Source: JBMNCQ01 sp049366715
GTDB taxonomy: Bacteria > Bacillota > Peptococcia > Peptococcales > BICA1-8
Assembly (NCBI GenBank): GCA_049366715.1
Contig: JBMNCQ010000065.1
Location: forward strand, 1 to 64,000
Direction of reading: 5' to 3'
Length of the DNA stretch: 64,000 nucleotides
Part shown: positions 8,818 to 17,313 of the stretch, piece by piece
Position numbering within the stretch: position 1 is the first letter of the stretch
Layout of the letters: each line of letters opens with the position of its first letter
Made by a program: the position numbers and the translations under genes
The notes under the pieces: model-generated
Database searches by the model: none
The model's input: the letters and a program-made list of their open reading frames with translations, nothing else
Told to the model about the DNA's origin: nothing

Positions 8818-10185
8818 ATGAGTTATACAGATACTTTGGCACAATATATCGCAAATTTTGCTTGGGAAGAAGTACCCAAAAGTGTTAGAGAAAAAAGCAA
8901 AATCCATATTCTGGATACATTGGGAGTTGCATTAGGCGGATCTATTACACTCCATGCCGGGATAGCCTATCGGACCCTGGAAAAATTAGGTGGGAATCCC
9001 CATTCAACAGTTATTGGAAAAAATTTAAAAACAAGTTTGACTGAAGCCGCATTTTTAAACGCATTAATGGCACATTCTATTGATTTTGATGACGGGCATA
9101 AATTTGTCCATCCAGGTGCGGCAGTTATAACCACAGCTTTAAGTATCGCTGAACATTTGCACTTATCTGGTAAGAAGTTTATTACTTCGGTTATCGTAGG
9201 TTATGATACGTCAATAGCTATTAGTCTTGCTGCAGGGGTAGAGCACCGTAAGCTGGGTTATCATCCTACAGGGACATGTAACTTTTTGGGAGCCTGTGCA
9301 GCGGCTGGTCACTTATTAAATTTAAGTGTTCCTGAAGTTGAGGCGGCTTTAGGTATTGCAGGAACCCAAGCTGCCGGTTTGGCTCAATACCGTTTTGACG
9401 GCAGTCCTAATAAGCATCTTCATGCGGGAATAGCAGCGAGGGGCGGTATTTTAGCAGCATTATTGGCTCAAGGGGGGTATAAGGGGGCGGAACAGATACT
9501 TGAGGGTGAATTTGGATTTTTAAAAGTACTTAGTCGAGATGGTAAACCGGAAAAGTTAAATGAAGGACTTGGAAAAAAATTTGCGATAACAGAAACAGAT
9601 ATAAAGCCTTACCCTTCTTGCCGGCAGACACATACTGCGGTGGACCTGGCTATCGAAGCAATTGAAAAATTCAATCTACAAATAGAGCAAATAGAAGAAA
9701 TTCTTGTTGAAATTTATGATTATGCAAATCAAAGTTGGTTGGTAGATACAAACCCTCCTCAATCCGGGTTGCAAGCTATGTTAAATATACCTTATTGCTT
9801 AGCCGTCGCATTACTCTATGGAAAATTAAATCTTACTCATTTTAGCGAAGATGTTCTTAAAAATGAAAGAGTACATAATCTGGCCCGAAAAATAAAAATA
9901 AAGAGTAATGAGGAGTTTTCTAAGAACTTTCCAGCTAAGAAGATAACAAGGCTAAACGTAAAAACAGAGAATGGTTCAAATATTACATTGATGACGGAAA
10001 ACCCGAAAGGTAGTTCTGAAAATCCTCTGACATTTTTTAATATAGTTGAAAAATTTCATGATTTGGCCGATGGTTTGATTGGTAAAGTTAAAGCTGAAGA
10101 AGTTATCGTGCTAATCAATAATTTAGAAAAGGTACAGGACGTTGCAGTGTTAGCTGCTTTGCTAGGGGATTTTGCTAAAAAATAA
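8818..10185 (+). CDS. MmgE/PrpD family protein
   Basis: A 455-residue member of the family that holds 2-methylcitrate dehydratase (PrpD), cis-aconitate decarboxylase and iminodisuccinate epimerase. Visible marks are the N-terminal helical domain (KIHILDTLGVALGG), the active-site region ALMAHSIDFDDGH, the HPTGTCNFLGACAAAG loop and KPYPSCRQTH. Substrates of the family are small di- or tricarboxylates, so it fits the transporter, PrpF and aconitase genes around it. An ATG at 8788 is in frame but has no ribosome site; 8818 matches the usual family N-terminus, although its GGAGG is very close. Which reaction it performs cannot be told from sequence; without prpB or prpC nearby, a plain methylcitrate cycle is unlikely. 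Confidence 0.88.
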   Translation: MSYTDTLAQYIANFAWEEVPKSVREKSKIHILDTLGVALGGSITLHAGIAYRTLEKLGGNPHSTVIGKNLKTSLTEAAFLNALMAHSIDFDDGHKFVHPGAAVITTALSIAEHLHLSGKKFITSVIVGYDTSIAISLAAGVEHRKLGYHPTGTCNFLGACAAAGHLLNLSVPEVEAALGIAGTQAAGLAQYRFDGSPNKHLHAGIAARGGILAALLAQGGYKGAEQILEGEFGFLKVLSRDGKPEKLNEGLGKKFAITETDIKPYPSCRQTHTAVDLAIEAIEKFNLQIEQIEEILVEIYDYANQSWLVDTNPPQSGLQAMLNIPYCLAVALLYGKLNLTHFSEDVLKNERVHNLARKIKIKSNEEFSKNFPAKKITRLNVKTENGSNITLMTENPKGSSENPLTFFNIVEKFHDLADGLIGKVKAEEVIVLINNLEKVQDVAVLAALLGDFAKK

Positions 10186-10261
10186 AGTCGGATTTCAGGA
10201 GGTGGATGGAGAAGGTTAAGATATGTACGGGTAAATTGCTATTTAAAAGGGGTGAATTAAG

Positions 10262-11311
10262 GTGGTAAGAAAAGGAAGTTTTAGAATAGGGTTTTTTTTA
10301 TTAATAATGCTGTTTATTTTAACAAATGTAATTGCTTGTAGTTCAGCCGATTCTCAAAAACAGGAAGACAATGTTCAAGATAAAAAAAATACACAAGAAA
10401 CCGAAAAATGGTCTCCGGAACAAATCGAAATTGTTCTGCCACATAAAGTTGGTAGTAATCAGGATATGACGACGAGGATCTTAGGCGAGGTTTGGGCAGC
10501 AAAGCTGGGAACTACATTTGTCTATAACAACAAGGATGGGGCCAGTGGTCAAATTGGCTATAACTATTTCCAAACCCTTCCTAAAGACGGTTCTGTGATT
10601 ATGTCTTCTAATCTTGCCTCGGCTTCTATTATGTACAAAGAACAGACACCTCCTTGGGATTGGGAGGAAACATTAATATGGATGGGCATTTTTGGTATTG
10701 ATCCGGGAACTTTTTTTGTTAGAGCAAATTCACCTTATGAAACGATTAACCAGCTTATCGATGAGGCAAAGAATAAAAAATTAACAGTGGCTATTTCCTA
10801 TTGGGCCAGTCCGGATAACCTTCTTTTACACCAAATAATGGAGCAGACAGGTGCACAATTTGAAATTATTCCCTATGGCAGTGGGAATGATCTTGTTACC
10901 CAAGTCATGGGCGGTCATGTCGACTTTGGTTATACTAAGGTATCAGGTGTGGAAAAGGCAGGAGACTTACGACATTTAGCTATTTCGATGCCGGAAAATC
11001 CGATACCGCATTTAACAAACGATGCTCCTGCCCTTGACGAGGCCTTAGGTACAAAAACATTACTGGTGGCTTCTTACCGTGCTGTCAATGTGCATAAAGA
11101 ATTGATGGAGAAATATCCTGAACGTTATCAAAGTATAAAAGAGACTTTTGAAGAAGCAAAGGATGATCCCCGAGTTATTGAAAGTATGAAAAAAGCAGGG
11201 GCCGATCCGGATTTGATGGTTGACTGGGATGAGGCAGAGCTTATGAACCAAACTAGAATGTATTGGGAAGCTTTTGAAAAATATAAAGATATTTATACAC
11301 AAGAAAAGTAA
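10262..11311 (+). CDS. TctC-type solute-binding lipoprotein
   Basis: A 349-residue extracytoplasmic binding protein of the tripartite tricarboxylate transporter (TTT) family. It has a lipoprotein signal (hydrophobic residues 8-24, lipobox VIAC, mature Cys about 26), followed by the family's folded domain, with EIVLPHKVGSNQDMTTRIL as the first strand and ligand loop. It delivers the substrate to TctA/TctB. Known TTT ligands include citrate, tricarballylate, terephthalate and sulfolactate. The start is a GTG behind AGGGGTG. A 15-bp hairpin follows the stop codon before tctB, which may set a higher level of this gene's message. Confidence 0.9.
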   Translation: MVRKGSFRIGFFLLIMLFILTNVIACSSADSQKQEDNVQDKKNTQETEKWSPEQIEIVLPHKVGSNQDMTTRILGEVWAAKLGTTFVYNNKDGASGQIGYNYFQTLPKDGSVIMSSNLASASIMYKEQTPPWDWEETLIWMGIFGIDPGTFFVRANSPYETINQLIDEAKNKKLTVAISYWASPDNLLLHQIMEQTGAQFEIIPYGSGNDLVTQVMGGHVDFGYTKVSGVEKAGDLRHLAISMPENPIPHLTNDAPALDEALGTKTLLVASYRAVNVHKELMEKYPERYQSIKETFEEAKDDPRVIESMKKAGADPDLMVDWDEAELMNQTRMYWEAFEKYKDIYTQEK

Positions 11312-11334
11312 AAGTTCAGTTAAAAAATTGACTC

Positions 11335-11377
11335 CCTATTTTATACAGGAGGCTATTAGGCCCCTGTATAAAATAGG
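11335..11377 (+). promoter_or_regulatory. Perfect intercistronic hairpin between tctC and tctB
   Basis: CCTATTTTATACAGG and its exact reverse complement are separated by a 13-base loop. No T-run follows, so it is not a classic terminator. In binding-protein/permease operons such stems usually protect the upstream message from 3' decay and give excess binding protein. That role is inferred here. Confidence 0.75.
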
Positions 11378-11400
11378 TCTTGCCAAAAGAGGTGAAAATA

Positions 11401-11880
11401 ATGCAGGAGAAAAGGGAAAAAAATTGGGGAGAATTGATTATTCCGTCACTGGCCATTTTATATACCCTTTACACTTTAGGAAAACAAATGGCTGCCGGGT
11501 ATCAATTTTCGACAACCGTATATGGTTTACTGCTAGGAATTCCTGTAGTTTTATGTTCCATATTAATTATGCTTGGCGTTTTAATAAAAGTAAAAACTTC
11601 AGAACAGGATGATCCGGTAAAGCAAAAGGAAACTAGGATTAATTATCAAAGGTCTTTGGCCTTGTTAATAGGGATAATTGCCTTAATTAGTCTTTTGAAT
11701 TTTTTAGGCTATTTTTTAGGAATTTTGATCTATTTAATAATTTTACTATGGTACCTGAAAGTTCGTTCCTGGCATATCTTATTTTCGGTTTCTCTGGGTA
11801 CTTCCCTGGTTATTCATATGATATTTGCAGTTTGGTTGAAACTGCCATTACCGGTAGGGCTGCTTAAAGGGCTTTTATAG
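11401..11880 (+). CDS. TctB-type small TTT membrane subunit
   Basis: A 159-residue protein with four hydrophobic segments (about residues 12-28, 38-58, 78-120 as a pair, and 130-150), the normal shape of the poorly conserved TctB subunit. It lies between tctC and tctA, as in other TTT operons, and with TctA forms the proton or sodium-driven permease. GAGGTG at 11390-11395 selects the ATG at 11401; a TTG frame opening at 11380 has no site. The sequence alone would be weak, but the operon position makes the call good. Confidence 0.85.
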   Translation: MQEKREKNWGELIIPSLAILYTLYTLGKQMAAGYQFSTTVYGLLLGIPVVLCSILIMLGVLIKVKTSEQDDPVKQKETRINYQRSLALLIGIIALISLLNFLGYFLGILIYLIILLWYLKVRSWHILFSVSLGTSLVIHMIFAVWLKLPLPVGLLKGLL

Positions 11881-11893
11881 AGGGGGTATTTTT

Positions 11894-13468
11894 ATGAGTA
11901 ATGCAGTTCTCGGAGGATTACAAATACTTTTTAGTAATTTATGGGTAGTTCCAATAGGAGTATTGGTAGGACTTGTTGTAGGCGCGACTCCTGGTTTAAC
12001 CTCAAGTAATTCCCTGGCGATACTTTTACCATTAATGCTAGGATTGCCTGTAGAAATGGCTTTAATAATTATGGTAAGTATTTATGTTGGTGCCGAGTGT
12101 GGTAATTCCTATCCGGCTATTTTAATAAACATACCAGGTACCGGTTCGGCAGCAGTGGCAACATTTGACGGTTATCCTATGGCCCAAAAGGGTTTAGCTG
12201 CACAAGCTTTGGGTATGTCAATATTTTCTTCCGTGATCGGCGGCATTATAGGAGGAATTGTTTGCATTACGGCTGCACCATTAATTGGAAAGTTTGCCCT
12301 GAAATTTAGTTCCGTTGAAATGACGATCATTATTTTGTTTGGTGTGGCGGTATTATCGCAGTTGGCATCAGGTGGTGTAACGAAAGGTATATTGGCTGGT
12401 TTTTTAGGATTGTTATTAGCAACTACAGGAACGGATCCTATCTGGGGACAGTTTCGAGGAACCTTCGGGATTATTTATCTTTTAGATGGCATACCTACAA
12501 TACCGGCTTTAATAGGTCTTCTTGCATTCTCGGAATTATTAATAAATCTCGAAAAGGAATCTATTGCTGCTCCAGTTATAAATAACAAAGATAATTTAGG
12601 ATTGAAGGCAATCTTCGAGGGGTTCCGGCAAACGATCGAACGCAAATCGAATACTTTACGATCTTCATTAATAGGTGTATTGATTGGTGCTATTCCTGGT
12701 GCAGGAGCTAGTATCGCCAGTTTTATTTCTTACCAACAAGCAATAAATTTTGCAAAACCTGAAGAAAAAAAGAAATTTGGTAAAGGAAATCCGGATGGAG
12801 TTATCGCTGCCGAAGCTGCTAACAACGGTGTTATCGGGGGAAGTTTAATTCCGCTGTTAACATTAGGGGTGCCGGGTAGTGCTAGTATGGCGGTATTAAT
12901 GGTCGTTATGGCCTATCAAGGTTTAGCGGTAGGTCCAAGGTTATTTATGCAAAATGGGGATATCGCCTACGCGGTGTTATGGACTCAGTTTGCCGCCGCC
13001 ATCATTATGTTAGTGGTTGGTGTTATTTGTGCGTATTTATTCTACCGCGTAGCTTTTATCCGTCTTGAGTTTTTAGTTCCGGTGGTATCCGTATTAGCGA
13101 TAATCGGAGGATTTGCACCCCGTCAGTTTTTATTTGACATGATATTGGTTGTTATATTTGGTCTTATTGGCTATGCAATGAAAAAATATGGTTATCCTCC
13201 GGCGGCAATGCTTTTAGGAATAATTTTAGGACCTTTATTAGAAGCCAATCTTTTTCGGGGAATAAAAATTGGGCTGGGCTCACCGGCAGTTTTCTTCACC
13301 CGTCCCCTTGCTATAGCATTATGGTTGTTGTTTATCTTATCTTTTATCGGCCCGAAGTTTTATAGTTTTATCAAAAAAAATAAAACGAATGCAAAGGAGT
13401 ATAACGACACGAAGCAAAATAAAATGCCTCTTGGAAATAATAATACCTATAAAGAAGACCAGATTTAA
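11894..13468 (+). CDS. TctA-type large TTT permease subunit
   Basis: A 524-residue polytopic membrane protein with about twelve segments, and the channel-forming subunit of the tripartite tricarboxylate transporter. The duplicated family motifs are visible: GATPGLTSSNSLAILLPL near residue 30 and IGAIPGAGASIASFISYQQA near residue 265. Other marks are PAILINIPGTGSAAVATFDG and PLLTLGVPGSASMAVLM. AGGGGG precedes the ATG, 13 bp after tctB. The C-terminal tail is short, polar and probably cytosolic. The substrate is undefined; the flanking aconitate-type enzymes suggest a tricarboxylate. Confidence 0.95.
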   Translation: MSNAVLGGLQILFSNLWVVPIGVLVGLVVGATPGLTSSNSLAILLPLMLGLPVEMALIIMVSIYVGAECGNSYPAILINIPGTGSAAVATFDGYPMAQKGLAAQALGMSIFSSVIGGIIGGIVCITAAPLIGKFALKFSSVEMTIIILFGVAVLSQLASGGVTKGILAGFLGLLLATTGTDPIWGQFRGTFGIIYLLDGIPTIPALIGLLAFSELLINLEKESIAAPVINNKDNLGLKAIFEGFRQTIERKSNTLRSSLIGVLIGAIPGAGASIASFISYQQAINFAKPEEKKKFGKGNPDGVIAAEAANNGVIGGSLIPLLTLGVPGSASMAVLMVVMAYQGLAVGPRLFMQNGDIAYAVLWTQFAAAIIMLVVGVICAYLFYRVAFIRLEFLVPVVSVLAIIGGFAPRQFLFDMILVVIFGLIGYAMKKYGYPPAAMLLGIILGPLLEANLFRGIKIGLGSPAVFFTRPLAIALWLLFILSFIGPKFYSFIKKNKTNAKEYNDTKQNKMPLGNNNTYKEDQI

Positions 13469-13499
13469 TCTTATTTTAATTTGCAGTTGAAGGGAGATA

Positions 13500-13856
13500 G
13501 GTGCGTCTTGTCCTGGAATATCTTTTCAATGTTTTTTTAGGCTTTGGAGTGGTTATTTAGGGAAAAAAACAAGAATTCCAGGTGACGTACTTATCGGTGC
13601 CATGGTGTTTACAACTTTGGGTAATATATGAGGAAGCTTAATCATTTCTATAATCGTAAATTTTTATTTTGGTTGGGATCAGGCATCTGCATGGCTCGGT
13701 TCTTCACCGGGGAGAATGCAGGACATGGTAATTGTGGCAGATAGTTTAGGAGCTGAAAGGACTAAAGTGGTGGCTGCTCATATAGCCCGTACGTTCTCCG
13801 TAGTTTTTTTAACGCCTGTAGTCTTAATGATTCAGAATAGGTTTTTAAAAGTTCAG
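13500..13856 (+). pseudogene. AbrB-type membrane protein remnant (upstream of comA-like gene)
   Basis: Read in one frame this stretch gives RIPGDVLIGAMVFTTLGNI, a TGA stop at 13629, then IISIIVNFYFGWDQASAWLG and a block with ERTKVVAAHIARTFSVVFL. These match the start and end of one repeat of the AbrB/duplicated-membrane-domain family. The middle (~80-100 residues) is missing, and there is no start codon or ribosome site. After 13629 the frame is open into the ComA-like gene, so a naive start at 13716 would make a false fusion. Confidence 0.72.
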
Positions 13857-13907
13857 AAAAATTTTTCAAATAAAAAAGTAAGACAAAAAAATGAGGAGGA
13901 GTTAATG

Positions 13908-14720
13908 ATGACAAGAGCATTAAATTTTTTGGAAATACCAACGAGGAGTGTTAAACCACGCACCCAGGGGCTTACAATTGTCCGCGACCATAATATTGGC
14001 TGGCATGCTGCGGTGGATATGGTGGAATCAGTAGGGTCTGTTATTGATTATGTAAAAATGCGCCACATCACTGTTTGTGTAACACCTTTGGAAGAAAATA
14101 ATTTGACCATAAGAAAAATGAAGCTTTATCGAGAAAACGATATGGAAGTTTTCCCTGGTGGTATTGTTTTTGAAAATGCCTACATTCAGAATAAAGTAGA
14201 ACAAACCTTTGAAATACTTCTTAAAATGGGCTTTACTGCTGTCGAGTGTTCTGAAAATATCATCGATATTAATTTAGAAAATAAAATTAAGGCTGTAAAA
14301 ATGGCCAAAAAGGCCGGTTTAAAAGTTTTGTTTGAGGTTGGTGATAAATACCCGGAAGGACCACTTGATGTGGATATGTGTGTTAAAGAATGCCAGGCTT
14401 TAATAGATGCCGGTGCAGATTTAGTAATTGTAGAAAAATCTTTACTTGAAACAAGTTTAGGTAAGGCGGGGGAACATTCAGACACTTACCGTATTAAAGA
14501 ATTGGTGGAAAGAGTGGGCCTACAATATTTAACGTTTGAAGCAGAATCAAAACTTCACCAAGGCTGGTTGTTTAATACTTTTGGTCCTGATGTAAATATC
14601 GGGCCGAATTTACATCCTGATGAAATAGCCAAAATGGACGCAACTCGTCTTACCTGGAGTCGTGAAGGCGGGTATACCTGGATGATAGAAAAGGCAAAGG
14701 CAGCAGGTTGTCTGGGTTAA
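13908..14720 (+). CDS. ComA-like phosphosulfolactate synthase family protein
   Basis: A 270-residue TIM-barrel protein of the ComA/YitD family. The founding member adds sulfite to phosphoenolpyruvate to make phosphosulfolactate in coenzyme M synthesis. Supporting sequence: RSVKPRTQGLTIVRDHNIG at the N-terminus, KMGFTAVECSENIIDI, a strand with VLFEVGDKYPEGP, and GPDVNIGPNLHPDEI near the end. AGGAGGA at 13894-13900 with ATG at 13905/13908 sets the start; the open frame further upstream is an AbrB remnant. No other coenzyme M or sulfonate gene is visible. Its place in a tricarboxylate island suggests a related addition or elimination on a different acid, but that is inference. Confidence 0.85.
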   Translation: MTRALNFLEIPTRSVKPRTQGLTIVRDHNIGWHAAVDMVESVGSVIDYVKMRHITVCVTPLEENNLTIRKMKLYRENDMEVFPGGIVFENAYIQNKVEQTFEILLKMGFTAVECSENIIDINLENKIKAVKMAKKAGLKVLFEVGDKYPEGPLDVDMCVKECQALIDAGADLVIVEKSLLETSLGKAGEHSDTYRIKELVERVGLQYLTFEAESKLHQGWLFNTFGPDVNIGPNLHPDEIAKMDATRLTWSREGGYTWMIEKAKAAGCLG

Positions 14721-14734
14721 TTATTTCTCATCAG

Positions 14735-15042
14735 TACTCGATGCGCAGCAAAATGTTCTTAATTACTCTGACCTGGCAAGTTTGGGAGGGCCTGCCGGGT
14801 CAGCATCCCATCTACCTGGTGGAACTATCTTGGGAGCAATGCTTATCGTGGCTTTAGGGAATTTGATGGGATTAGTTTCTGGTTCATTACCCAGCTGGCT
14901 GCCTTTTGCTTTACAAGTTTAGAATGCAGGATATGATCATTCTTTCTAATAGCTTAAATGCGGATAAAGTAAAGTTCTCACTACCCATGTTATCAGAATA
15001 GCATTAGTAGTAATTATTATGCCGATATTCTTACGATTAACC
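14735..15042 (+). pseudogene. Second AbrB-type remnant (downstream of comA-like gene)
   Basis: The plus strand reads HLPGGTILGAMLIVALGNL, then SGSLPSWLPFALQV and a TAG. It resumes with RMQDMIILSNSLNADKVK and, after a frameshift, HVIRIALVVIIMPIFLRLT with a stop at 15042. This has the same order of blocks as the first remnant, with the central part lost. It could be the second half of a duplicated AbrB protein split by the comA-like gene, or a second dead copy. Confidence 0.72.
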
Positions 15043-15072
15043 TGAAAAACATAATGAATCTCAAATAATTAT

Positions 15073-15969
15073 TTAACTTTTTATATTTCTTAAAGTATAA
15101 GTGTTTTCGATTGTTTTGACAAATGCTTTTAAATAGATGCTCAACTCTCTTTGATGATAAGCATAAAGATATGTATTACGTGTAAGTTTTGGTTGTAAAA
15201 TGTTTATGGTTTTAATTTGTTTTTGGATCATTTCAGTTTTTACGGATTGTAAAGGTAAAAGTGAGGCACTATTAGTTTCCATTATTATTTTTTTGATGGC
15301 TTCTATGCTGTCCAGTTCCATGGCGATATTAGGTTTAATTTTCAAGTCCCCGAATGCTTTCTCAACTGTACTCCAATAACCGCCTTTATAACTTATTAGA
15401 GGTTCTGAAGCGATATCTTGTAATAAGATATTATCTCTTTTACTTAAAGGGTGCTGAGGGTATGTACAGAGTACTATGGGTTCTTCATTTAATTTATAAG
15501 TTTGCAATTTTGTTTGATTTCCTAAACCCCGGGCTAATCCTAGCTGTACTTCATGATTTTCTACCATCGATTTTATATCTGAACTTCTACCGGTTCGGAC
15601 ATAAAGATGTATATTAGGATAAATTTCTTTAAAGGTTGAGATAATTTGCGGTAATTCATAACAACTTACATAGAATGAAGCGCCGATTAATAAGGTGGTC
15701 TGGGAATTTGCTTTCCAAATTTTTATAGTTTTTGTCGCTTCGTCTAATTTATCTAAAATTATTTTAATATGGGGCAGAAACACTTCCCCTGCTTCAGATA
15801 ATTTTACTCCTTGTGAAGTACGCTCAAACAAATTAACACCTAACTCATCTTCAAGATTTTTTATGCGGGCGGTTAAGGTTGGTTGAGTACAATTTAAGCT
15901 TTCAGAGGCCAAACGGAATTTTTTTGTTTTAGCAATTTCTCTAAATGTGATCAGGTCTCTTAATTCCAA
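15073..15969 (-). CDS. LysR-family transcription regulator
   Basis: A 298-residue LTTR of normal length. Residues 1-60 form the winged helix-turn-helix (MELRDLITFREIAKTKKFRL, then LNCTQPTLTARIKNLEDELG). Residues 90-295 form the periplasmic-binding-like effector domain. The start is a TTG with GGGAGGTG 5 bases upstream. It is divergent from the PrpF gene, and a T-N11-A box sits in the shared promoter region (16022-16040). It is therefore the likely regulator of prpF-acn-icd and perhaps of the transport genes. The expected co-inducer is a di- or tricarboxylate, by analogy with CcpC/CitR-type regulators. Confidence 0.93.
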   Translation of the reverse strand: MELRDLITFREIAKTKKFRLASESLNCTQPTLTARIKNLEDELGVNLFERTSQGVKLSEAGEVFLPHIKIILDKLDEATKTIKIWKANSQTTLLIGASFYVSCYELPQIISTFKEIYPNIHLYVRTGRSSDIKSMVENHEVQLGLARGLGNQTKLQTYKLNEEPIVLCTYPQHPLSKRDNILLQDIASEPLISYKGGYWSTVEKAFGDLKIKPNIAMELDSIEAIKKIIMETNSASLLPLQSVKTEMIQKQIKTINILQPKLTRNTYLYAYHQRELSIYLKAFVKTIENTYTLRNIKS

Positions 15970-16021
15970 TTACCACACCTCCCTCAAAGGAACCAGAGAA
16001 TTCCACGGATTTAAATATTAA

Positions 16022-16040
16022 CTAAATAATTCTAAATTAG
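16022..16040. promoter_or_regulatory. LysR-type T-N11-A box
   Basis: CTAA, then 11 bases, then TTAG, in the 127-bp gap between the divergent LysR and PrpF genes. The dyad extends outward (ATTAA left, TATTAAT right). This is the classic LTTR recognition geometry and position. Confidence 0.6.
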
Positions 16041-16096
16041 TATTAATTTTCCTTCTGGATTTAATAAAATATTTTTTTAAGAAAGAAGGTTTTTTT

Positions 16097-17263
16097 ATGC
16101 ATGAATATGAAAGGGTACGGGCAGCTTTAATCAGAGGCGGAACCAGTAAAGGTGTGTATTTACTGGCTAATGAATTGCCTAAAGATCCTAAAATTAGAGA
16201 TAAAGTTATTTTAAGTATTTTTGGTAGCCCGGACGAAAGACAGATTGACGGCTTAGGAGGAGCTGATCCGCTGACAAGTAAAGTAGCTATAATCGAAGCC
16301 TCGGCTAGAGAAAATATTGATATTGACTATACCTTTGGTTATGTAATGCTTAATGAAGCCGGTATTGATTATAGCGGTAATTGCGGCAATATTTCTTCGG
16401 GTGTGGGGCCTTTCGCTATAGACGAAGGTTTGGTACCTGTGACAGAGCCTATCACTAGGGTACGAATATATAATACCAATACCCGAAAAATTATCGAGGC
16501 AGAGGTTCAGGTGAAAAATGGTAAGACGGCTATCCGCGGCAATTGTGCAATAGACGGCGTTCCAGGTACCGGTTCGAAAATAATATTAAATTTTCTTAAC
16601 TCGGGTGGGGCTAAGACAGGTAAGTTACTGCCTACAGGGAATAAAGCGGATGAAATCATTTTGGAAGACGGACGAAAAATTAGAGTAAGTATTGTAGATG
16701 CTGCTAATCCGGCAGTTTTTGTTAAGGCTAACGATATAGGTTTTAATGGAACTGAATTGCCTAAAGATACTGAAACAAATCCTGAAATATTAAAAGTGAT
16801 GGAGGATATACGGACTACGGCGGCAGTGATGATCGGTTTAACTAATAGCAAAGAAGAGGCCGGCCGGGAAAGTCCTGCTATACCTAAAGTTGCCTTCGTA
16901 GCCTCTCCTCAAGATTACCTTACAATGTCAGAAGTTAAAATTAGTTCTTTAAATGTGGACCTATTAGCTAGAACAAAAGCGTTAAGAACAATGCATAAAG
17001 CATACGCCGTTACCGGTGGAATTTGTGTTGCGGCGGCAGCTTTAATAGAAGGTACTGTTGTTAATGAAGTTGTCGGTGCCAAAGCTCTGGAAAGTGGTAT
17101 TGTACGAATTGGACATCCTTCAGGAGTTCTGGAGTTTATAATTAATTTCGAAAAAAATTTAACAGAAGAATTAGTGCTGACTAAAGCGGCGGTAGCTAGG
17201 ACAGCACGGCGTTTAATGGATGGCTTTGCTTATGTTCCAAGTAAAATATTTTGGGATCAATAA
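16097..17263 (+). CDS. prpF: PrpF-type aconitate isomerase family protein
   Basis: A 388-residue member of the PrpF family (diaminopimelate-epimerase-like double fold). Visible marks are RAALIRGGTSKGVYL at the N-terminus, DGLGGADPLTSKVAI, and the catalytic-region segment DYSGNCGNISSGVGPFA, with a second half containing GIVRIGHPSGVLEF. Known members isomerise 2-methyl-trans-aconitate to the cis form for AcnD-type dehydratases; relatives act on aconitate or oxalomesaconate. It is followed 50 bp later by aconitase, so trans- to cis-aconitate conversion feeding that enzyme is the simplest reading. It is divergent from the LysR gene. Methylcitrate synthase and methylisocitrate lyase are absent nearby, which argues against a propionate role. 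Confidence 0.88.
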   Translation: MHEYERVRAALIRGGTSKGVYLLANELPKDPKIRDKVILSIFGSPDERQIDGLGGADPLTSKVAIIEASARENIDIDYTFGYVMLNEAGIDYSGNCGNISSGVGPFAIDEGLVPVTEPITRVRIYNTNTRKIIEAEVQVKNGKTAIRGNCAIDGVPGTGSKIILNFLNSGGAKTGKLLPTGNKADEIILEDGRKIRVSIVDAANPAVFVKANDIGFNGTELPKDTETNPEILKVMEDIRTTAAVMIGLTNSKEEAGRESPAIPKVAFVASPQDYLTMSEVKISSLNVDLLARTKALRTMHKAYAVTGGICVAAAALIEGTVVNEVVGAKALESGIVRIGHPSGVLEFIINFEKNLTEELVLTKAAVARTARRLMDGFAYVPSKIFWDQ

Positions 17264-17313
17264 TTTGAATAATTTGATGTATCGAATTATAATTTCAGGA
17301 GGTGCGTGCAGCA

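Noticed and set aside
13716..13907. N-terminal extension of the ComA-like protein
   Set aside because: The extra 64 residues are an AbrB remnant; AGGAGGA and the normal ComA N-terminus place the start at 13905/13908.
8818..17263. Methylcitrate cycle operon for propionate
   Set aside because: PrpD- and PrpF-type genes are present, but no methylcitrate synthase or methylisocitrate lyase is visible, and the aconitase is the ordinary short type.
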